Of a stretch of 47,691 nt of DNA, positions 38,100-47,405 are shown piece by piece. This DNA is from a virus, in IMG/VR virus record IMGVR_UViG_3300033148_007527, positions 1 to 47,691 of that record. The stretch is one strand, 5' to 3'. The translations under genes were made by a program, and so were the position numbers. The notes under the pieces were generated by a model. It saw only the letters and a list, made by a program, of their open reading frames with translations. It was not told the origin of the DNA and ran no database searches. Position 1 is the first letter of the stretch. The number at the start of each line of letters is the position of its first letter.

Positions 38100-39024
38100 T
38101 TGGACAGAGTTTAAAAAACGTTTTCACAAGGTTGGAAAGTCTTTAAATATGATGAAAGATGTTTTAGATATTTTTCCTAAAAACACACCTGCTCCGGTTT
38201 TACTGGATGCCCAACTTAATATTAAACTTACAAGTGAGCTTCCTTATAATCTTGAGGATGCTTGGTCGGATTTATTTAATCCATTAATAAAAATTGCTAA
38301 GTGCAATTCTGGAAGATTTAGAGAAACCTTCAAAAGAACTAGCAAGGATAGGGAAGATGACGGTGGTTTTGATTATGAAAAAGAAGTTAGTGAGGATCTT
38401 TTATATAGGATCTTTCAGGAGTTCAGGCAATATATCAAGGCCGATGTTAATTACGCAATTCAGGAGTCTGTTAAAAATAGTTTGAGTATTGGTAAAATTG
38501 CTGCAGCCCATAAAAGGTTTGGTTCCTGCAGAGCTGCAGGAAAAGCACTTGGTATTGATCATAAAACTGTAAGTAAAGCTATGAAGGTTTTAGGTCGTGA
38601 AGGTGAAATGAATGCTGCACAATCCGGTGCCTTTATGAAGGGCAAAAAACTGGGACCTAGAAAAAAGTTCGGTAGAGTAGCACAATGGTTAAGAGATAAT
38701 CCAGAAATTAAACTTCCAAAAAAACAAGTTGAGATTGCAAAACTTATTGGAGTAACTCCAGGGACTGTTATGATGTATAATAAACAACTAAAAACTGAGA
38801 TGAGAGCTTACATAGAGGAACTTCCAGACTTAATAGAGCATTCAGTTATTTTAAAAAAAGGCAGGAAAAAATTTAATACTGATAATTTGGATTCTTATAC
38901 TTTTGAGACAGACGGTTTATTTGGAAGAGTGGATTTAATTGGGTTTATAAAAAACAAAAGAGTTATAATTTCAAATGTACCAGTAAGAGCTTTAATTAAA
39001 AAGTTCAAGGAGGATTTAGAATGA
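38092..39024 (+). CDS. Double helix-turn-helix DNA-binding protein
   Basis: A 310-residue protein starting at ATG 38092 after AAGGAGG. HTH 1: GSCRAAGKALGIDHKTVSKA (about residues 145-165). HTH 2: KKQVEIAKLIGVTPGTVMMY (about 216-236). The second half is helical with a beta-rich end. Last large gene before the end of the operon; it may be a late-gene activator or an origin-binding protein. The ATACTACA boxes at 17661-17989 would be sites to test. Confidence 0.65.
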   Translation: MISWTEFKKRFHKVGKSLNMMKDVLDIFPKNTPAPVLLDAQLNIKLTSELPYNLEDAWSDLFNPLIKIAKCNSGRFRETFKRTSKDREDDGGFDYEKEVSEDLLYRIFQEFRQYIKADVNYAIQESVKNSLSIGKIAAAHKRFGSCRAAGKALGIDHKTVSKAMKVLGREGEMNAAQSGAFMKGKKLGPRKKFGRVAQWLRDNPEIKLPKKQVEIAKLIGVTPGTVMMYNKQLKTEMRAYIEELPDLIEHSVILKKGRKKFNTDNLDSYTFETDGLFGRVDLIGFIKNKRVIISNVPVRALIKKFKEDLE

Positions 39025-39263
39025 AAGAAATTGAGAAGCAAAACTGTACCTTATGTAAGTATAGTAAGAAAAATCAAGGACAAAATGAATTTGATAAAGG
39101 TGTTTTACAGTGTTATAGATTCCCTCCCGTAAGAGGTACTTATATTATAGATACTGATTTATGGGGATATACAAGAGCAGGTATATTTTATCCAGAAGTT
39201 ACTGAAAAACATTGGTGTCATGAATTTAAAAAATGTAGAAAAAAATTAAAGGAGGATAGTTAA
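39021..39263 (+). CDS. Small Cys-rich protein (paralogue of the 36286 gene)
   Basis: An 80-residue protein with CTLCKYS, LQCYRFPPV and WCHEFKK, probably a zinc-binding site, in the same order as the gene at 36286 but with a longer middle. ATGA overlap with the HTH gene. Function is unknown. Confidence 0.65.
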   Translation: MKEIEKQNCTLCKYSKKNQGQNEFDKGVLQCYRFPPVRGTYIIDTDLWGYTRAGIFYPEVTEKHWCHEFKKCRKKLKEDS

Positions 39264-39445
39264 TGATATTAGCATTGTATATTTTTATTTATTTATTTGT
39301 TGGAGTTTGTTTTGCAATTATTTTTAAAAATGATTTTAAACATATCGCAAAATTGAGATTTTACTTAGGTTGTATTGGATGGTTTATAGTCATGATTTAC
39401 TGCACACTATTGACCATTTTTATTTCTAAGAAAAAACCCCATTAG
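39263..39445 (+). CDS. Two-helix membrane protein at the operon end
   Basis: A 60-residue protein with two hydrophobic stretches (ALYIFIYLFVGVCFAIIF, WFIVMIYCTLLTIFI) and basic ends (KKKPH). SD GGAGG. Its stop overlaps the stop of the converging 1698-residue gene by four bases (39442-39445). A holin or antiholin function is possible by topology. Confidence 0.55.
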   Translation: MILALYIFIYLFVGVCFAIIFKNDFKHIAKLRFYLGCIGWFIVMIYCTLLTIFISKKKPH

Positions 39446-39462
39446 TCCCAATCAGGACTAAT
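39431..39462 (-). terminator. Intrinsic terminator at the end of the leftward module
   Basis: On the minus strand ATTAGTCC pairs with GGACTAAT around a short loop, then GGGG and six T follow. It lies over the stop codon of the 1698-residue gene. Both operons meet here. Confidence 0.75.
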
Positions 39463-42400
39463 AGGTGCAGAGGTCAAACTTAACCATGCTTGGTAATGTT
39501 GATTCTTTTTAGAATAATTAAGGAAGTTTTGGATTGCTTTCACCTGGTATGAGAAAGGAGTAAAAACTCCTGTTTGTAGCTTAAGCTTTCCTTGTGAAGC
39601 ACTCTTTGGAGAAAGTAAGGGTATGTAACGATCTAGTTCTGCTCTTGCTTGTCTTCCCTTATAAGATTGAAAGTCCGTTGCTTTTATAGCTGTAACTGCT
39701 GCATCAAACATAGGACCACCTGTGAAAACAGCTGGTGCAAAAGGTAAAAAGTTCCTTCCATTTATTCCAATTAAACTTAAAGCCCCTCCAATTGCTAAAG
39801 TGTTTGCAAGATACCTACTCATGTAGGCAACTCTCTGACCTTTAGTCCCCCTGGAAATTCCTTTCCACATATTTGCTCTCCATCCGGCTGAGTAAGTTCC
39901 ATATTGACCAAAAAGTTTTCCAACAAGTCCTTTGAACATCATAGGACTTTGTGCTGAACGGTAAGCAAACATAGTATCTTCTGTGACTGTTTTTCCATAA
40001 ATATCAATTGCTGCATCATATTGTTTTGCCTGGATATGCTTCATAACTTCTGGTATTAAGTCCTCATCAATTAGATTAAGCCCGGAATAATTTATAAATT
40101 GCTCGGTAGTCTTAAGAGTTCCTCTGTCCCATTTTGAAATTGCATCAGTAAGCTGAATTCTTGCTGTCTGAAAAGATACTGCTCTTGTAATATCATCTGA
40201 TCTTTTAAACATTGTTAAAGATTTATGAGTGAGTTCCTTTACGAGAGTGTCCGCTGCTTCTCCTAAATGTGCTGTAGGTGCAGAAGATCCAATAATTCCA
40301 AGTCTCTCAATGTCTGCAATTATTTTTGCAGGATTACTTGCAACATCTCTTATTGCTTTATTTACTACTGAGTTTCCAAAACGAGGTGCAAGAGTTGTAT
40401 AAGGTTGCAGCATATTTCTTATTGCTAAGTAGGGTCTCCATCCCATTGTCGTCATATAGTTTAGAGCGTACATCTGTGAGATCATATCTTGACCTGCGGC
40501 AACAGCTTTTAAATCTCCTTTAGCTAAATTTGTCATGAGTTTTTTTCCAAACTCTTTTGCCATTAACTCTCCATTAGAGTAGTGAATTCCCATAACCTGC
40601 TCTCGATATACATTGAGTCTTGTCTGCATAGCATCAGGTATTTTTGATTTATTCGCAGTAATATAATTTTCAAGATTTTTCCAATGGGGGTCTAAGAAAA
40701 GTTTTTTATGTCCTTGAGTGTTGTATCTTGTGAGGACTGAAAGTATATCATCATCAATTGTCATTCTAATTAACTCTGAGGCTCTTTCATTATCTGCCCA
40801 AAAGCCTACTTCTTTCGGTATTCCACCATCTCCAAAAACTTCCCTAAGTAAATCTCCCTGAGTTATGGAATTTACTCTGTGGGTATTATTTGCTGTCCAT
40901 TTTTTAATTCTAGGTGCGTAGCTTTCTATCCATTTCTTTGGATCAATACCGAACTTACCAAAAAGTCCTTTATCTGAATTTCTTCCTAAAAAGTCTCTAA
41001 TTTTTTCAATAGCATCTGTATGTTCAGAGGTAAGTTTAAAATCTTTGAGAACTTTATTATATTTTCCCGGATCTTCATTAGCAAGAGCGTAATATATGTT
41101 TCTTCTGGCTTCTGCAGAAAAAAGTTTTCCATTACTGTCTGCAAGAAGAGATGAAATAATTTTATTACCCTCATTAACTGCAGCTTTTGTAACTCTTTGT
41201 CCATTTTCGATTCCTCTATATAGAGGCATTATTTCTGGAAGTCCAACTTGTTTTGCAGTTTTATAAAACCAGTCACCAAATGGTTGCCATGCCTGAGCTA
41301 TTCCTCTCCACATACTTACTGGTTCTAAAGTTCTATTACCATCTGGATCAACTAAGGTCCAGGGTTTTTTTCCTTCCATAAAATCTATATGTTTCTTTCC
41401 TTTGAGACTTGCTTGTGCTGCCAAGACTTCGTCATCGGTTGCGCCTAAAATGTCTTTAAGTCCTTGAGGATCAGGATAGGAGTCTTTAAAGAATTTTCCA
41501 AGATCTTCTTTACTGTTGAACTTAAAAGTCTTACCCGCCTCTCTGACAACGTACTGACCATTTTCGTAGTTAAAGACAAGTCCTTTTTTTAGAGAAAGTT
41601 TCTTTAGGTTTGTTGTTGAATCCCACGAGTTCATAAACTTTCTTGCTTCTTGTGCAGAGCCAAAAATTTCATCTATTCCATACCCTGGCATAGTAACTCT
41701 GAATGTTGAATCTACATCTTTGTAAAGACTACCAAGTTTAGTCTCTCCTACTTTAGTTAGTCTATCCATAATTGAATAGTCGGCATATTTATTTAGGAAT
41801 CTTCTTATTGCTCCGTTACTTCCAGTAGCTCCTTGACTTGAATAGGTCATATTTGCAGACGTTGGAGAAATTGAGACTATATCTGGAGAAAATCTTATAT
41901 CTAATTTTGGTTGTATATTTGCTTCACTTAGCAGGTTTGCTATTGAATCACTTTCTGCAATTACCTTTGAACCTTCCCTTATTTGAAATTTGTCTCCAAC
42001 TTTTATAAGTTTCTGTCCATCAAAAGAGAGAGAACTTTTTAATTGTGCAGGAGTAATGGTTTCTTTTACAAACCTATCTGTAACTTCCTGGAGAGTATCA
42101 AAAATCATTGGCTCTTTACCTGGAAGAGTCATTATGTACTCAGATCCTTTACTTGTTAAAACTCCATCACCACTTTTAACTATGTCACTTACCCATTTAA
42201 GTTGCTCACTTGCTTTTCCAAGAGGTGGTGCGTAAGTTCCAAGCTTTCCTTTAGCTTCAAGTTTATCTGCAAGTTTTGAAATTTTATTTGAGTTTCCTAC
42301 AGTTCCTGCAATTTCATCAAGATTCTTTGTAAGAGTTTTAATGAAAGTACTCTTAGCTTTTGGAGTTAAGAGTTGATTAGGAATTATAAGTTCATCACCT

Positions 42401-44538
42401 TTTCTAAAAACAAATCCATCAAGGTTATTGGAAACTTTAATTTTTAAATCTGAAGCTCCACCAAGATTCTTAATATAAGCATCTCCAAGATTCTTAATAC
42501 TTGTAGAATCTAGGTTATTTCCCAATTTTGAAAGTAACAAACTTAAAGTTTGAGGATCTTTTACAACATCCTTAAGAGGTAGTGAAGTTGAGAATGTTTC
42601 TGAAACTTGTGCAACATTCTTAACATTAGTTTTCTTTACAACAGGCCCTGTAGTATTTTTTCCGGTAACTGGGTTTATATTTTCACTAAGTATTTTTATT
42701 CTGTCTGGATAAAAAGTTTCAACTGCATTTCCAACATCATCTAAAATTGCTCCATCAAACCCTTCTGCAACCAAAATCGAGGATCTTACCTCTTGGACTG
42801 TTCCTTTAGTTCCTTTCTTTATAAGGTCGTCTGCTTTCTGTGTTGCCCTCAAGTAAGTAGTTTTATCTGCAGGATTTAAAATACTTACATAAGCTTTGTC
42901 GGTTCCAAAATCTCCAACACTTAAGCCTTTGTAGGATATATCTGAAAAAAGAGTTCCGTTATTTTGTACAACTTTTCTTCCTGCATCATCGAGAATAATT
43001 GGAAATTCTTTTGCAAATCCCCCAGAGTTTGTAACTCTCTGAATATCTTGTTGCATTTCACTAAAGGAGATTGCACTTCTTTTTGTTTGAGAAACAAATT
43101 CTTTTGGTCTTTTACCCTCTGGAAACATATTAAGAGTGTCATCAAGTTTAGTTCCAAGATTCCCATAGTTCATTATCCAACCATACTCTTGCTTAAAAGC
43201 ATCTGCTGCATCGCCTGTTAAGGACTTTGCAACTTTATTTACTTCTATTGAAACTGCATCCTGAACTTCTCTTAAACTTCCATACATCTTAGGAACATCA
43301 TTTGAGTTTTTAATCCTTGTCCTGTAAGTACCATCAGTATTTTCTAAAACATTTAAATACCCTCTATCTCCTGCTAAGACTGTTCTATGAAATGGTCCTG
43401 CCTCTAAGCCAAGTGTTGCTGCAGTTTGAGAATTCTTAATTGCTCTCAAGTGATCTTTAGTAACATCCGGTAATTGATCATATAAAGCCGTTGGCATTTT
43501 ACCAGAAGTAAAATCATCAATTGCCTTAGTTAATTGAGTTGGATCAAGTTTAAAAACTTTCTTAACTACTTTAGAATTAAAGAGAACTTGTTTTCCAAGT
43601 TTTAGAAGAGGAACTGCCTGCATAATACCGAGATTAATAAGGTAATCTATTGCAGCCCATTCACCAAAACTTTTAAGTTGAGTATTAACTGCATCTGCCT
43701 GAATTTCTGAAAGAGTTTCTCCATCAAACATACGAATTGCATTATCTCTCCAAACTCCAATAAATCCTTCAACCGTAGTTTCTAAAATCATAGGGGCAAG
43801 TTTACCCATAGCCCAGGTACCAGCTCTGGATGCAATTTTTCCTGCAAGTTTTTCACCTGTTTTTTTAAGTACAGTTCTCATAGCCCCTGTTGCTGGATTT
43901 CCATACATCAGACCTAAATCAGCTATAAATCCTGTAGTTTTTCCAAAAGCTTGCATATTATTAAAAGTTTTTACTTGTTGAGAATCTTGAGAAGAAAGTA
44001 ATTGAATGTAAGAAGTGAACTTATTAGCTTCTTTTCCAGAAAAAATCTTAGAGTCCTGAAGACTTCTTATTGAATTTGCTATTTGAGCTTGTTCTTCTGG
44101 AGTTTGAGCAGATCTTAATTGCTGTTGTCTCTGTAAAATAAGAGCATCGTGATCTTCATTACCAACTTGTTCTGTGAGTTTATTAACCCACATTCCGACT
44201 TTGCCTAAAAGGCTAGTAGTAAGCCCTCCCATTCCTGCAAAACCTTTCATACTGTCTATAAATGCAAGTTGATCATTAGGATCTCCACTATAAAATTGAC
44301 TATACATTCTTTGAGCAACTTCATTAGCAACTGGATCTTCAAACTTTGGAGGTTGAAAAATATATTTTCTCATAATTCGATCTTTGGAAGTAGTATTTAA
44401 GTTAAGAAAAGCTGCATCAGTTTTTGCAACTTGAGTAAAAGCTTTTGTTCTTAACCTAATTTGTGCATCATAAGTAAGCCCCAAAAATAGAGGATCTCTT
44501 TCCATAGCTTGTAAATCTTGTATAGTATTAACAGGCAT
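39442..44538 (-). CDS. Giant internal virion (ejection) protein
   Basis: A 1698-residue protein, last of three virion proteins after the tail nozzle, in the position of the long internal or ejection proteins of podoviruses (T7 gp16-type). Start ATG 44538 after GGAG. Around residues 545-620 there is an ART-like end: EGFDGAILDDVGNAVETFYP then DRIKIL, as in phage polyvalent-protein ADP-ribosyltransferase-type modules. Residues about 795-1020 hold four diverged units of about 50-60 residues (for example KFQIREGSKVIAESDSIANL and QYVVREAGKTFKFNSKEDLG), plus an earlier one at about 390-430. A hydrophobic segment LANTLAIGGALSLIGI lies near residue 1590. It probably enters the cell with the DNA. The enzymatic reading is tentative. 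Confidence 0.7.
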   Translation of the reverse strand: MPVNTIQDLQAMERDPLFLGLTYDAQIRLRTKAFTQVAKTDAAFLNLNTTSKDRIMRKYIFQPPKFEDPVANEVAQRMYSQFYSGDPNDQLAFIDSMKGFAGMGGLTTSLLGKVGMWVNKLTEQVGNEDHDALILQRQQQLRSAQTPEEQAQIANSIRSLQDSKIFSGKEANKFTSYIQLLSSQDSQQVKTFNNMQAFGKTTGFIADLGLMYGNPATGAMRTVLKKTGEKLAGKIASRAGTWAMGKLAPMILETTVEGFIGVWRDNAIRMFDGETLSEIQADAVNTQLKSFGEWAAIDYLINLGIMQAVPLLKLGKQVLFNSKVVKKVFKLDPTQLTKAIDDFTSGKMPTALYDQLPDVTKDHLRAIKNSQTAATLGLEAGPFHRTVLAGDRGYLNVLENTDGTYRTRIKNSNDVPKMYGSLREVQDAVSIEVNKVAKSLTGDAADAFKQEYGWIMNYGNLGTKLDDTLNMFPEGKRPKEFVSQTKRSAISFSEMQQDIQRVTNSGGFAKEFPIILDDAGRKVVQNNGTLFSDISYKGLSVGDFGTDKAYVSILNPADKTTYLRATQKADDLIKKGTKGTVQEVRSSILVAEGFDGAILDDVGNAVETFYPDRIKILSENINPVTGKNTTGPVVKKTNVKNVAQVSETFSTSLPLKDVVKDPQTLSLLLSKLGNNLDSTSIKNLGDAYIKNLGGASDLKIKVSNNLDGFVFRKGDELIIPNQLLTPKAKSTFIKTLTKNLDEIAGTVGNSNKISKLADKLEAKGKLGTYAPPLGKASEQLKWVSDIVKSGDGVLTSKGSEYIMTLPGKEPMIFDTLQEVTDRFVKETITPAQLKSSLSFDGQKLIKVGDKFQIREGSKVIAESDSIANLLSEANIQPKLDIRFSPDIVSISPTSANMTYSSQGATGSNGAIRRFLNKYADYSIMDRLTKVGETKLGSLYKDVDSTFRVTMPGYGIDEIFGSAQEARKFMNSWDSTTNLKKLSLKKGLVFNYENGQYVVREAGKTFKFNSKEDLGKFFKDSYPDPQGLKDILGATDDEVLAAQASLKGKKHIDFMEGKKPWTLVDPDGNRTLEPVSMWRGIAQAWQPFGDWFYKTAKQVGLPEIMPLYRGIENGQRVTKAAVNEGNKIISSLLADSNGKLFSAEARRNIYYALANEDPGKYNKVLKDFKLTSEHTDAIEKIRDFLGRNSDKGLFGKFGIDPKKWIESYAPRIKKWTANNTHRVNSITQGDLLREVFGDGGIPKEVGFWADNERASELIRMTIDDDILSVLTRYNTQGHKKLFLDPHWKNLENYITANKSKIPDAMQTRLNVYREQVMGIHYSNGELMAKEFGKKLMTNLAKGDLKAVAAGQDMISQMYALNYMTTMGWRPYLAIRNMLQPYTTLAPRFGNSVVNKAIRDVASNPAKIIADIERLGIIGSSAPTAHLGEAADTLVKELTHKSLTMFKRSDDITRAVSFQTARIQLTDAISKWDRGTLKTTEQFINYSGLNLIDEDLIPEVMKHIQAKQYDAAIDIYGKTVTEDTMFAYRSAQSPMMFKGLVGKLFGQYGTYSAGWRANMWKGISRGTKGQRVAYMSRYLANTLAIGGALSLIGINGRNFLPFAPAVFTGGPMFDAAVTAIKATDFQSYKGRQARAELDRYIPLLSPKSASQGKLKLQTGVFTPFSYQVKAIQNFLNYSKKNQHYQAWLSLTSAPISPDWD

Positions 44539-44548
44539 ACTTTATCTC

Positions 44549-46606
44549 CTAATTAACTCCATATTTATCTGCAACTGCAGCTTCATTGGGATCGGGTTCT
44601 TCAACAGGAACTGTTTCTGTACTAAGTCCTGGATCTGCTTCATTTGCTTCAAGTACATTAAAAGGAGTTGTATCTTTTACAAGAAGATCAAACATATCAA
44701 GGAATCCATAATTTTCTTCACTTATATATTTAAGTCCATCTGTTCCGGTAGCTTTGTTCATAATACCGTTCATGATATCAAGCCAAGCTTTAAAATCTGC
44801 CCTATTAACAACGTTGTTTCCTTCTTTTTCAATTAGAGCATCCATATTAGCTTTTGTATCTGCTAAAAGAAGTCTATCTTCATGTGAGAGCATTGGTTCT
44901 CCTCTCATTGACCAGAGAACAGCTTTTTGAAAAGTATTCTGATCCATACCTGTTAAATTAATTCCAAGTTCTACAGACTGTTTAATAAAAGCTGCCTGTG
45001 CTTTTTGAATATCAAGACCAAGTTTCTGAAATTGAAGTTGAAGTTTTGCATTCTCTAAAGCTAAGTTCTGATTAAGTGTTGAGTCCGGATTAGCAAGTTG
45101 TTTTTCCTGCCTTACTTGATCTGCGACTGTTAAAAGTGCTGCAGCAGATTCAGGCATACCAATTGCCATAGCTCTTAAGGCATTCGGATCATTAAGCATT
45201 GAGTTAAATCTGTTTAGAATTTCTTCTCTTTGTGCATTACCTTCTGGAGTATTTTCTTCTGCAAGATCATAATCTCTAAACTTTAAAATCTTATTCACTT
45301 TAACTTTAGTTTTTTGTGCAGTTTGAGCAGATACAACTCCATTAGCTGTGAGCTCTGAATTAACATCATTAACAATAGCTGAATACTCACTTGAAAGAGC
45401 ATTTGCTTTCTTCTCTGGAACCGTACTTGAATAAGTACCGGAGTCTTGTTGACCATAAACATAACCTTCTTGCCAAAAAGGAAGATCTGCTTTTTCTTTA
45501 GGAGTTGGAATATATCCTGGATCTTTACCATTTTCAAGATTCCAGATTATCTGTTGTCTAACAACTGTTGCTTGCTGTGGAGTAAGAACTGTACCATCAG
45601 GAAGAGTAACTCCTTCATCACCTCTACCAAATTCTGCACTTCTAGGAATAATTGAATTAACAAAGTCTCCAACTCTATTTCCAAAATCTACATCACTTTC
45701 TCCTTCTTCTCTAACAGGAACATTAGTTGTATCAAGAGTTTCTGCCATAATAGTAATTGGATTAGTAACTGTAGTTTCTCTAATATTAGTATCAGGAGGT
45801 TGAGAAATTCCCGGTAAATCAATTCCTTGTGACCACTTATAAGCTTGAGCTACATTTATAGAATCTCCCATATCAGTAATTACTTTTCTATCTGCATCAC
45901 TTAAATTTTCACCTTTTAAATAAGTCTGCAAGGTATTATTTATAATACTTTGAACTTTATTTTTAAGTTCGGGATTAAATTCTAAAGAGGCTAAATCTGT
46001 AATTCCTTGTAAAGCTGGATCATTTTTAATTCCATCTGCAATAGCTCTTATAAGCTGATTTCTAACTGGTTGTACTCCCTCAGTTGGCACTACACTTTGT
46101 TGTACATCACTAGGTAAATTAACCTCACTACCTACTGGAGTTCCACCAGGAGTAGCCTCAACAGGCTGAGTAGTAGTACTTTGAGCATTGTTTCTTGCTT
46201 GCTCTATAGAGTCTAAAGCTTCTTGAGCTGCAGCTTCACCGGAGCCTTCCTGAATGGATCTCATGAAAAGAGAAAGATCTCTTTCATATATTGCTTGAGG
46301 AGTGGGAGGAGCATTTAAAAAAGTTTCCTTAAATCTATCCCGGGTTGCACTACTAACTCCAAGTCCACCAAACATCTCATCAACAAAAGCACTACCATTA
46401 GGACCCTGAAGCAAAGTCATATAACCGCCTGCAGTTTGAGAGGCAAGTTTATCTAAAGTAGCCATCTTTTGCTGTACATTAAATTGTCTTTTATTTTCAA
46501 AAATTTGCGCACCTGCTGTAGCTCCTTGCTGTAACTGACTGGTTGATTGTTGCTGTATTTGCGCACCTGTGGGTCCTACTAGACCTCCTGGTATAACTGT
46601 AGCCAT
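44549..46606 (-). CDS. Internal virion protein B
   Basis: A 685-residue Gln/Ala-rich, mostly helical protein (QIQQQSTSQLQQGATAGAQI at the start). The N-terminus looks like a DNA-ejection or internal-core protein; there are disordered Pro/Thr-rich stretches (about residues 145-175) and a long helix around 500-545 (LQLQFQKLGLDIQKAQ). It lies between a Gly/Ala-rich and the giant internal protein. SD AAAGGAG. No enzymatic motif is seen. Confidence 0.55.
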   Translation of the reverse strand: MATVIPGGLVGPTGAQIQQQSTSQLQQGATAGAQIFENKRQFNVQQKMATLDKLASQTAGGYMTLLQGPNGSAFVDEMFGGLGVSSATRDRFKETFLNAPPTPQAIYERDLSLFMRSIQEGSGEAAAQEALDSIEQARNNAQSTTTQPVEATPGGTPVGSEVNLPSDVQQSVVPTEGVQPVRNQLIRAIADGIKNDPALQGITDLASLEFNPELKNKVQSIINNTLQTYLKGENLSDADRKVITDMGDSINVAQAYKWSQGIDLPGISQPPDTNIRETTVTNPITIMAETLDTTNVPVREEGESDVDFGNRVGDFVNSIIPRSAEFGRGDEGVTLPDGTVLTPQQATVVRQQIIWNLENGKDPGYIPTPKEKADLPFWQEGYVYGQQDSGTYSSTVPEKKANALSSEYSAIVNDVNSELTANGVVSAQTAQKTKVKVNKILKFRDYDLAEENTPEGNAQREEILNRFNSMLNDPNALRAMAIGMPESAAALLTVADQVRQEKQLANPDSTLNQNLALENAKLQLQFQKLGLDIQKAQAAFIKQSVELGINLTGMDQNTFQKAVLWSMRGEPMLSHEDRLLLADTKANMDALIEKEGNNVVNRADFKAWLDIMNGIMNKATGTDGLKYISEENYGFLDMFDLLVKDTTPFNVLEANEADPGLSTETVPVEEPDPNEAAVADKYGVN

Positions 46607-46620
46607 TCTAAACTCCTTCT

Positions 46621-47391
46621 TTATAATCTATCTGATGGTCTAAAACCACCTCTATATGGACTTGGTCTTGAGGGAGACACAGACCCTCTTTCAGGTCTAT
46701 GTTCTGACATATCAAAGTCTGCACCTCTTCCACCACCTCTTCTAGCGCCACTAGCAGCAGCACCAGCTGCAGCACCTGCAGGACCTCCAACAGCCGCCCC
46801 TATCAGTGGCATTGCAGATCCTAATAATTGTCCGGCAGTTTCCCAAAAAGTAGGTCTTGCACTGTATTGCTGAGCTGCATAAGCAGGAGTACCAAATTGT
46901 GCCTGTATTCCAGTATTTTGTCCAAGTAAGTTTGCAAACATATCTTGCATCCTTTGGTTATTTCCAAAAGCCTGATTATATAAATTACCCGCCATTCCAA
47001 GTTGTTGTTGCCCAAGTTGAGTAGCAGCCTGACCTGCAGCCTGTGTAGCTCTCTTTCCTGCAGCATCTCTAGCAGCACCACTATATAAAGATCCAAGTCC
47101 TGAAAAATCCTGACCAACATCCTGAACTGCCTGTTGAGTATATTGCCTTGTTTGATCCTGAAGCATTCTTCCTAAATCAGAAGAAGATCCAAGAACTAAA
47201 TCCTGTAACTGAGGTGTTTCACTTAAAAATGTAGCAAGAGGATTTGAGTTTTCACCAAGTCCAGTATTTGCAATATTATATACATCCTGAATACCTCCAC
47301 TCGCTAAAGCAGAATATCCTTCTGGATCAATTGAAGTATAATCCGATCCTGCAGTTCCAGGTATTGCATCATATTTCCTTTCATTACTCAT
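46621..47391 (-). CDS. Internal virion protein C (membrane-active, Gly/Ala-rich)
   Basis: A 256-residue Gly/Ala/Gln-rich protein. LLGSAMPLIGAAVGGPAGAA and following Gly/Ala-rich stretch (about residues 190-215) is membrane-active in style, as in podovirus ejection proteins that form the channel through the envelope. The C-terminus is basic and disordered (Arg/Pro/Ser-rich). It is the first gene after the GNAT-like one; SD AGGAGG. Confidence 0.6.
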   Translation of the reverse strand: MSNERKYDAIPGTAGSDYTSIDPEGYSALASGGIQDVYNIANTGLGENSNPLATFLSETPQLQDLVLGSSSDLGRMLQDQTRQYTQQAVQDVGQDFSGLGSLYSGAARDAAGKRATQAAGQAATQLGQQQLGMAGNLYNQAFGNNQRMQDMFANLLGQNTGIQAQFGTPAYAAQQYSARPTFWETAGQLLGSAMPLIGAAVGGPAGAAAGAAASGARRGGGRGADFDMSEHRPERGSVSPSRPSPYRGGFRPSDRL

Positions 47392-47405
47392 AAATTCCTC
47401 CTAAT

